A stretch of DNA of 64,000 nucleotides from Undibacterium sp. KW1 (GTDB lineage: Bacteria; Pseudomonadota; Gammaproteobacteria; Burkholderiales; Burkholderiaceae_D), in the NCBI RefSeq assembly GCF_009937955.1, contig NZ_AP018439.1, positions 186,001-250,000 of the forward strand. The letters are read 5' to 3'. Numbering within the stretch: the stretch's first letter is position 1; every line of letters begins with the position of its first letter. Positions 25,847-32,763 of this stretch are shown here, piece after piece. Under the pieces are notes generated by a model that was not told the DNA's origin, did no database searches, and saw only the letters and a program-made list of their open reading frames with translations. Both the position numbers and the translations under genes were made by a program.

Positions 25847-26942
25847 ATAAGCTTTTCTTTGCAATTATGACGATCCTTGTGTCAATCCACGAAACGTCCA
25901 CAGTGTTTCTATTCTCTGACAGTCCGACGACGGCTAACTCCTTCAGTGCTATTGATGACGCTTTTGAGAATACTTCGAGACATTGATCACGTGAAGCAGC
26001 GCATCCGGGCCGATCCTCCAAGGTGCGGCGAATGCGAGTGCAATTGATTTCGATATCGGAAAATCCTACTGATTCCATAAGATCGCGCCACGATGGAAGC
26101 GTCTCTGCACCACCAAATCTCGCATCTAAGGTTTTTTCTATCTTTTCAAATAATTCTACTGATTCGACTCCACTCGGAGGAATGACGTCGACAATAGCAA
26201 GTACGCCATTTGATTGCAATACTTGAAATGCTTGTTCTAGTATAAACCTTGGCGAATATGCTTCATGAACAGCAAGCCGGCTTGCAACCAGATCGAAACT
26301 CCCTTTTTGAAAGGGGAGACTGTGAAAATCGCCAGAAACCAACTGAATATTTTTTCCATTTCCTGCAAATTTCAATGTGCTTTTGGCTTCCGACAGCACA
26401 ACTGGATTACGATCAAACATTGTCATTCTGCCGACTCTTCCCAAGAGGGCTTGAGAAAGGCGACCGCCTCCACATCCGAGATCAATGCCATGATCAAATT
26501 GTTTAGTGCCCAAAAGCCGATTAAGTAATATCAAGTCCGGTGGGTCTTCATCCGAAAAAACGAATGGGAGATTCGGGATTCTTGGCGCAAAACGTCGCAT
26601 TAAATCTAAAAAACCAGTGTCTTTGTCCATATCCCCAGAAAAAATCAACGCAGAGCCCCCCAACGGCATAGAAACTGAAACTTCCGCGGGAATATTCGCC
26701 CTGCAAATTATTGAACCGACGCATTCAAGTGGAGCGCTCCTTCGGCCGTCTGCCGAATGAAAACAAAGGACTCCTTCGATAACTATAAAGACGGTATGAT
26801 CAAGAGAGTTCCCTGCTAAGAGTACAGCGCTTGATTGTAGAGAAATTGCGCTCAAACTGGTTGTAATCTCAGCTATTTGCAATTGGGAAAGACTAGCGAG
26901 GAAAGGAATATCCCCGAGTTTCTTGAAGGCAAAATTAGGCAT
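25839..26942 (-). CDS. Crp-like sensor fold fused to a methyltransferase
   Basis: The protein has about 367 residues. The first 105 have the cyclic-nucleotide-binding fold pattern (IPFLASLSQLQIAEI, then TVFIVIEGVLCFHSADG), without a helix-turn-helix. From about residue 150 there is a UbiE-type class I methyltransferase with motif I GIDLGCGGGRLS (156-167), LPFQKGSFDLVASRLAVHE and a GVLAIVDVIPP strand. A Crp-type domain fused to a methyltransferase is unusual and suggests allosteric control or a scaffold. The ATG at 26942 directly follows the upstream stop; a GTG at 26954 is an alternative. Confidence 0.75.
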   Translation of the reverse strand: MPNFAFKKLGDIPFLASLSQLQIAEITTSLSAISLQSSAVLLAGNSLDHTVFIVIEGVLCFHSADGRRSAPLECVGSIICRANIPAEVSVSMPLGGSALIFSGDMDKDTGFLDLMRRFAPRIPNLPFVFSDEDPPDLILLNRLLGTKQFDHGIDLGCGGGRLSQALLGRVGRMTMFDRNPVVLSEAKSTLKFAGNGKNIQLVSGDFHSLPFQKGSFDLVASRLAVHEAYSPRFILEQAFQVLQSNGVLAIVDVIPPSGVESVELFEKIEKTLDARFGGAETLPSWRDLMESVGFSDIEINCTRIRRTLEDRPGCAASRDQCLEVFSKASSIALKELAVVGLSENRNTVDVSWIDTRIVIIAKKSLYE

Positions 26943-26943
26943 T

Positions 26944-28074
26944 TTAATATTCACTTAATGTGAGCTGGACTACTCCTAGACGAACGAGTTCGGCTGCAAA
27001 TTCTAGACACCTTTTTGAGCCGTCAAGTGGAAGTTCCTCAACCCTAAAGCGAGGCATCCCTATGATTTTCGTCCAGACTTGTCGCGTCTCCGTGTCAGTT
27101 TTAAGTATGCGATCATGAATTACCACTACAAAATCACCTTGAAAAACTCCCATCCATGGATATATATTTCCGCGCCATTCGAGTTCTGACGTGGTGGTAA
27201 GCTCTTTGGAGTGACTCAAGCTGTAGAGAAATTGACTCGGAACAGGAATTAATTGGCGTTGACGCCTGATAGCTTCAAGTGCATTGATCGTTGTAAGTAA
27301 ATCTTCTCCAAAGCTTGCTTCAAGTAATGGATCACCCTCGAAATGAAGTTGCGAACCAAGATTAACTTTTGTGCTGGAAATGAAGGCTGCCAAGCCAGCA
27401 ACTTCCGCTCGTGATGGTGCGATGAGCGCAATCGACAAATGAACGGATGGTGTGCGATTCGCATATGCTTTATGTGGAACTCCGCGAGGCAGAAAAAGCA
27501 TCTCTCCCACAGCCAAGTTGATTTGTATGTTATCAATATTTGATTCGAGAACCGCATGTCGAGCGGTGTCGATCGACTTCACAAACGCACGTTGATGTTC
27601 AGCCATTAGTGTTGTTTCAAAAGGCACTGGCGAAACTCGTTCGAGAAGCGTCCATTTTTTTGTTCCAGATGTCTGAACCACGAGGACGTCGTGTTCGTCA
27701 AAATGAAGCGCGAAACCTGTACTGTTTGGCGGGGTAACGTATGCGTTGATTCGGACCTCGCAATGCAATTCTTTGCTCAATTTCCCCGCGAAAAGGGCGA
27801 TGGACGGAACTCGGCGTTGCACACCATGTAAAACTAAGGTTTGTCCGGCACTAAATGCCTTAAACGCGTCTTCTGATCCCTGATCTAGGAGATCTGAAGG
27901 AAGCTCTGCCTGGCTTACTTTCTGCACAACTCCTAAGGGAAAGGGGGCGATCGTAAATAGATAGGTTTCAACCTCATCAAGCCCAAATTGAGGTACCACT
28001 AAGGTTTGGCCCGGCAGATGCAAGTGCGTCCCCTTTGTACTAGCGGAAGAAATAATCTCGAACAAAGTTTGCAT
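26944..28074 (-). CDS. JmjC/cupin-4 type 2-oxoglutarate oxygenase
   Basis: The 376-residue protein resembles bacterial ROXA-like oxygenases. The iron site is readable as His124-x-Asp126 in ALHFDEHDVLVVQ, followed by TSGTKKW, and a distal His201 in FLPRGVPHKAY. The C-terminal region (about residues 270-376) resembles the winged-helix domain of that family. Known relatives hydroxylate protein side chains or modify ribosomally made peptides. In a cluster with a LanB dehydratase it may hydroxylate a peptide substrate (inference). It heads the leftward operon with two methyltransferases. Confidence 0.82.
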   Translation of the reverse strand: MQTLFEIISSASTKGTHLHLPGQTLVVPQFGLDEVETYLFTIAPFPLGVVQKVSQAELPSDLLDQGSEDAFKAFSAGQTLVLHGVQRRVPSIALFAGKLSKELHCEVRINAYVTPPNSTGFALHFDEHDVLVVQTSGTKKWTLLERVSPVPFETTLMAEHQRAFVKSIDTARHAVLESNIDNIQINLAVGEMLFLPRGVPHKAYANRTPSVHLSIALIAPSRAEVAGLAAFISSTKVNLGSQLHFEGDPLLEASFGEDLLTTINALEAIRRQRQLIPVPSQFLYSLSHSKELTTTSELEWRGNIYPWMGVFQGDFVVVIHDRILKTDTETRQVWTKIIGMPRFRVEELPLDGSKRCLEFAAELVRLGVVQLTLSEY

Positions 28075-28137
28075 TAAGGTTCACCATTTTGGTCTGTGTC
28101 AAAAAGAGAGCAAGTCGACCGAATAGGTCAATAAATA

Positions 28138-28165
28138 TTGGTCAAATTGAAAAAAATGTTATAAC
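28138..28165 (+). promoter_or_regulatory. Putative promoter of the rightward biosynthetic operon
   Basis: TTGGTC (28138-28143), a 16-bp spacer and TATAAC (28160-28165) lie about 40 bp before the SRPBCC gene, in the divergent 131-bp region shared with the JmjC gene. Two GGTCAA repeats (about 28127 and 28140) may be an operator. GGAG precedes the gene start. Confidence 0.45.
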
Positions 28166-28205
28166 CTAGTCTAGCAGTATAGATAACTTACCGGAGATTT
28201 TTGAA

Positions 28206-28856
28206 ATGGTCAAAAAATCAGTTGCTAGCAATCAACGAACGCGAATTGTCTATGTCCCCGTGCCGCTGGCGGACGCAATGCGAATACTGTTGGAGGGGTC
28301 TTCGGTAGCCACATGGTTTGGCGCCTCACATGCAAATATTGATCCCAGAAAAGGGGGCAAGTATGAAGTCTATTGGCGTGAGGACAGTAAAGGTGACTCC
28401 ACAAAGGGGTGTACCATTTCCCAACTGGATTCCAATTTCCTCGTAATAGAATGGAGAGGTCCGACTGAGCATGCGACGTTTCCTGGCATGGAAGCTCCAG
28501 GCTCAAGCCAAGTTGAATTTCGTTTGGAGACGGATGGTGACGCGACCACAATTTTGATTGATCATGTGGGAATTTCTACTCTTTCAGCGGAAGCTCAAGT
28601 TTACTACGATGAGCGTTGGAAAATTTGGTCGCACAATTTGGGTCTAGTTGGTGCAATAGCTGGCAAATTTAGGGCGGTGAACGATATAGCGCGCAAGATC
28701 GTATCTCAAACACCAAAAACTGGGAGTGCTCTGGTTTTCGTTCCTGAACCCGGAAAAGGGCTCCGTAAGCCTTTTGATTTTTCGGAAATTTCCTTAGATA
28801 GCGAAAAATTATTTGGGAATGTAACTGTGTTACGTAATCTTGTTGACCAGGCTTAG
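28206..28856 (+). CDS. SRPBCC/AHSA1-domain protein
   Basis: The 216-residue protein has an Aha1-C/START-like hydrophobic-pocket fold: the N-terminal VYVPVPLADAMRILLEG strand-helix, ATWFGA, GGKYEVYW and a long C-terminal helix region (YYDERWKIWSHNLG). Residues about 150-216 are an extra tail not typical of the domain. Such proteins bind lipophilic ligands or act as cyclases/aromatases in biosynthetic clusters. It starts the rightward operon, about 15 bp before the carbamoyltransferase. Confidence 0.75.
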   Translation: MVKKSVASNQRTRIVYVPVPLADAMRILLEGSSVATWFGASHANIDPRKGGKYEVYWREDSKGDSTKGCTISQLDSNFLVIEWRGPTEHATFPGMEAPGSSQVEFRLETDGDATTILIDHVGISTLSAEAQVYYDERWKIWSHNLGLVGAIAGKFRAVNDIARKIVSQTPKTGSALVFVPEPGKGLRKPFDFSEISLDSEKLFGNVTVLRNLVDQA

Positions 28857-28873
28857 TCGGCCTAATCATATTG

Positions 28874-30625
28874 ATGCTCATATTAGGTATCTCTTCATTT
28901 TTTCATGATTCCGCTGCTGCACTTTTTTTCGATGGGAAATTAGTTGCAGCAGCACAGGAAGAGCGATTTACCAGAATAAAGTTTGACGCACAATTTCCGT
29001 CAAATGCGATCCGGTTTTGTCTGGACACGCTAGGTGCTACTCCAAATGACTTAACGAGCATCGCTTATTTTGAAGATCCAAATGAAAAGTTGCATCGCGT
29101 CATGAGCGATAGTGCAAATGGCGGCCCATTGCTTCGCAATGCTTCGCGTCGTCGATACAGTTTTGGTGGACCCGCAGCATATATCCGGTCACGGTTAAAA
29201 TACGACGGAGAAATTAGAGTTTTTCCTCACCACTCAAGTCATGCAGCGCACGCATTTGGTGCTTCCGGCTTTGAGAATTCTGCTGTCCTAATTGCCGATG
29301 CGGTTGGCGAGAAAACTACGACAGGAATATTTGAAGCTGGCAAATTCGGTCTTCGACAGATATTTGCTTCACCATACCCTCATTCCTTAGGGCTCTTTTA
29401 CTCTGCAATAACGTCATTTCTTGGCTTTAATGTTAACTCAGATGAATATAAAGTAATGGGTCTCGCCGCATACGGTGACGCTAACGATGCCCGTATCATG
29501 AAGGCATTGCTCAAGTTTTTGCCTGACGTCGGTTTTGAGCTTAACCCAATCTTTTTCGATCAAAGTGGGCGTGGTTATAGCAAGGCGCTTTCGATATTAC
29601 TTGACATTCCGCCTAGAAAACAAGATGACCCTGTTGAGAAAATTCACGCGGATATTGCCCGCTGCGCCCAAGAGTTGCTTGAGACCGCGCTACTCGATCT
29701 CGCACGGATGGCAGTTGATCAAACAGGGCAAAGTCGACTTTGTGTGGCTGGAGGAGTTGCTTTAAATTGCGTAGCTAATGCCAGAATACGCGATAGTGCG
29801 ATTTTTGAGCATATATTTTGTCCACCAGGTGCAGGAGATTGTGGTTCTGCGATCGGAGCGGCCAGGTTGGCACATTTTGATTTGGCAGGATGTTGGCCCG
29901 CGCAAACCGAATTGAATCCATACCTTGGCCCGTCGTACAAGTCAGAAGATATTCAACGCTTTCTTCGTGAAATGAAAATTCCATTCCGGCAGTGTGGTGA
30001 CGAAGAGCTTGCAATAGAAATTAGTGCTCGAATTGCACGAGGTGAAACTGTCGGATGGTTCCAAGGGCGAATGGAATTTGGTCCTCGATCATTAGGTGGG
30101 CGAAGCATTTTAGCTGATCCAAGAAACAGAAATATGCGCGATCATCTTAATTCCGTGATCAAAAAGCGCGAAGGATTTCGACCATTCGCTCCGATTTGCC
30201 TTCCAGGGGCCGCTAAAAAACTCTTCGAGCACAGTGTAGATCCTTATATGACTTTTGTGACAAAAGCTTTGTCACCAGAAAGAATTCCATCTGCAGTGCA
30301 TGTTGACGGCAGTGCTCGAATACAAACAACGACTCTCGATACTCCTCCGCGTTTGTTAGCTTTACTTGAAAAATTCGAATTACTTACGGATGTTGGTTGT
30401 CTTCTAAACACTTCATTCAATATGTCGGACGAGCCTATCGTGTGTTCACCAAAGGATGCATTTAACTGCTTTCGAGAGAGTGGCCTGGATATTTTAGTGC
30501 TCGAAGACCTAATCGTAACCCGCGTCGCGTGTCCTCCTGAGATCGTTTCCTCTGGAGCGAAAAGACTTATCGAATACTCACGTGAGGTTCGACCATTCAT
30601 TTCAGATACTTACTCGTTTAACTAG
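28874..30625 (+). CDS. NodU/CmcH-family O-carbamoyltransferase
   Basis: The protein has 583 residues and both domains. The N-terminal Kae1-like domain (LGISSFFHDSAAAL, EERFTR, HHSSHAAHAFGASGF, SDEYKVMGLAAYGD, VAGGVALNC) makes carbamoyl-adenylate from carbamoyl phosphate. The C-terminal YrdC-like domain (RMEFGPRSLGGRSILADPR, FRPFAP) transfers the carbamoyl to a hydroxyl. Usual substrates are natural-product hydroxyl groups. The HxxxH and GPRSLG motifs are intact, so it is probably active. The product of this cluster may therefore be carbamoylated. The ATG at 28874 is used; the frame also opens with TTG three bases earlier. Confidence 0.93.
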   Translation: MLILGISSFFHDSAAALFFDGKLVAAAQEERFTRIKFDAQFPSNAIRFCLDTLGATPNDLTSIAYFEDPNEKLHRVMSDSANGGPLLRNASRRRYSFGGPAAYIRSRLKYDGEIRVFPHHSSHAAHAFGASGFENSAVLIADAVGEKTTTGIFEAGKFGLRQIFASPYPHSLGLFYSAITSFLGFNVNSDEYKVMGLAAYGDANDARIMKALLKFLPDVGFELNPIFFDQSGRGYSKALSILLDIPPRKQDDPVEKIHADIARCAQELLETALLDLARMAVDQTGQSRLCVAGGVALNCVANARIRDSAIFEHIFCPPGAGDCGSAIGAARLAHFDLAGCWPAQTELNPYLGPSYKSEDIQRFLREMKIPFRQCGDEELAIEISARIARGETVGWFQGRMEFGPRSLGGRSILADPRNRNMRDHLNSVIKKREGFRPFAPICLPGAAKKLFEHSVDPYMTFVTKALSPERIPSAVHVDGSARIQTTTLDTPPRLLALLEKFELLTDVGCLLNTSFNMSDEPIVCSPKDAFNCFRESGLDILVLEDLIVTRVACPPEIVSSGAKRLIEYSREVRPFISDTYSFN

Positions 30626-30630
30626 ATGTC

Positions 30631-32763
30631 ATGGATACCTCACGTAAAGACTTTATTCGGGAAGTCATATCAACCATAGGCCTCGATCATATCGAGCCGA
30701 GTTCTTTGCCAGCTCGATTAGTAGTTGATGCACTGACACGAGCTTCGGCTGGGACCAAGATCGAAAGCAATCTCCGCTCAGTGCCAATTAAGATCGGGCC
30801 GTGGACCATTGAGCGTTTCGAAAATGGATTCCGATGGTTGTTACCTGAAAACTTTACGGCAAATGATGAAATCCGCTTTCATTTGCGTGAATTGAGTTCT
30901 GAACGAGGAACTAGTCTCAGTTGTAGAGCAATTCTTGTAGGTGAGTCTGCCGCCGGCAGTTGGGGATTTTTTGGAAAAAACAACCTGTCTACCTTACTAG
31001 AAAAGCAATTGAACACCGCAACAGGATCATATACTGAAGTTGTCGATCTCACGTGCGTGAATGCGAATTGGAGGGGCAACTTGCTTCCGATAATTAGGGC
31101 GAGCATGACACTTGATCCCGACGTAATAGTTTTGTACTGTGGCAATAACGAGGCTCGGTGGTTATTGCCAACTTTGATTGACGACGCTCAGGCAACAGGA
31201 GATGGATCGTTCAACCTACGCTGGTCGTTTCTGACAGGAGACATAACTACAACCATATCATTAATAAGAAAGCATTACTTAGCAACGCTAGGTCCTCTTG
31301 TAATTGAAACCCTTGAAGTATGTAAGGCATTCGGAAAACCAATTCTGTTCGTTATTCCACCGTTTAATTTCCGAAATTGGACTCCCTTGGAGCGTACGCC
31401 GTGCGTTCTTCCAGCATCCCACCAGCAAACCTGGATCGACCATATTTCAAAATCGGAGCAAGCTGCTGCTGCGGGTGATTTTCACGACGCCCTCACTTAT
31501 GCCAAGTTCGCTTTGGAGTTGGATGGTGGAACATGTCAACGGAGCCTCTTTGCTTATGCAAAAGCTCTCGAGCTTCTGGGGAACCAAAATGCGGACGTGA
31601 TATACGGACAAGTTGCTTTTGCAGGGTTGGGGCCGTTTGTGCATGCAGTTCCGAGCTTTCCCCGTGAAGCAGCGACAGAATTGAAGAATATTTTGGAGTT
31701 GTTTGACGTGCCTTACGTTGACCTCCCTGCAATGTTTGATGCCGAAGAATTAGAAGAACCGTTGTTCTTAGATTACTGCCATTTATCGGCAAGCGGATTG
31801 CGAGTGGCGGTACAAAGCATCGCAAAAAAATTTAATGATCTCAAATTAAAAAAGGCGTATCCCACGTTCCCCATTCCTAAGACTGATTTCATGAATGGGC
31901 CTGGCGATGCTCACGAAGTTTCACTTGCGGCTATATGCGCCGCACTACACTCATACCAGAATGGACAACAAATCGCCACGGTTTCGTATTGGGTAAATGT
32001 TAGCCTCACTTCTTCTTCACTGATCCGCCCACTTTTGCAATTCTTGCTTGAGGTTATGTGTACGTTTCAGAGGGAATGGATCACCTTACCTCACTTGCGT
32101 TCAATCGGAATATGCGAGCGCACGTTACCCCAGCGTCACGCCATTTTCATTCTAAAATTCGTTTATCATGCACGATTCGATGTTGATCTCTGCTATATCT
32201 TATCTGAAGCTCTTGGCCATTCTGATCCCAACGTTATCGTAGAAGAGCAGGTGAAGAATCAGCTAGCAGACCGGGGAGGTAATTTGTGCCACTTGTTCTT
32301 TCTTGATAGGCGCAAAGGTTTCGCCCAAGCACAAAGGGAAATGTCTAGACGTGGTTGGGAACAAATTGGAAATGATTTTGTGGCTGTTGAATTAACTAGC
32401 CATGTTTCGTTTGCGTTTGGAACCTTCTTAGCGACTGAACTTCAACTTCGTATTTCTTCGCCACTACCGAGTGGTCGATGCGGCGGTGCTGTGTATCTGA
32501 ACGGAATACTTGTAGGGGACTTTTCTTCATCGCGCGCGCATTCAAAGGTCAAGTTCATGATCCCTCCTGGTTCGATCAGTACAGGAATAAGTTTGCTTGA
32601 AATTAAATGGGATGCAATGGTCGGACCGCTTGATTTGGAGTCGGAAGACGAGCGTGTCGAATTTGTCGAAGAGTTTGGTCCATACCCGATCGCGGCGCTA
32701 ATTCATGAGTTGCGATTCCTGGAGAAAACAAATCATTCAGATCCGCCCGCACGGTTTGAATAA
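30631..32763 (+). CDS. SGNH-hydrolase-like protein with uncharacterised C-terminal domain
   Basis: The 710-residue protein is SGNH-like from about residue 100 to 395. Block I is VGESAAGSWG, with GES in place of GDS. Block III is YCGNNEARW, and block V is LDYCHLSASG with the catalytic Asp-x-x-His pattern. A helical insert with a tetratricopeptide-like pattern occupies about residues 270-330. The C-terminal 300 residues match nothing recognised; they are beta-rich at the end. The domain could be an acyl-/carbamoyl-transfer or deacylation partner of the neighbouring enzymes. It overlaps the LanB gene by one base (TAATG). Confidence 0.7.
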   Translation: MDTSRKDFIREVISTIGLDHIEPSSLPARLVVDALTRASAGTKIESNLRSVPIKIGPWTIERFENGFRWLLPENFTANDEIRFHLRELSSERGTSLSCRAILVGESAAGSWGFFGKNNLSTLLEKQLNTATGSYTEVVDLTCVNANWRGNLLPIIRASMTLDPDVIVLYCGNNEARWLLPTLIDDAQATGDGSFNLRWSFLTGDITTTISLIRKHYLATLGPLVIETLEVCKAFGKPILFVIPPFNFRNWTPLERTPCVLPASHQQTWIDHISKSEQAAAAGDFHDALTYAKFALELDGGTCQRSLFAYAKALELLGNQNADVIYGQVAFAGLGPFVHAVPSFPREAATELKNILELFDVPYVDLPAMFDAEELEEPLFLDYCHLSASGLRVAVQSIAKKFNDLKLKKAYPTFPIPKTDFMNGPGDAHEVSLAAICAALHSYQNGQQIATVSYWVNVSLTSSSLIRPLLQFLLEVMCTFQREWITLPHLRSIGICERTLPQRHAIFILKFVYHARFDVDLCYILSEALGHSDPNVIVEEQVKNQLADRGGNLCHLFFLDRRKGFAQAQREMSRRGWEQIGNDFVAVELTSHVSFAFGTFLATELQLRISSPLPSGRCGGAVYLNGILVGDFSSSRAHSKVKFMIPPGSISTGISLLEIKWDAMVGPLDLESEDERVEFVEEFGPYPIAALIHELRFLEKTNHSDPPARFE

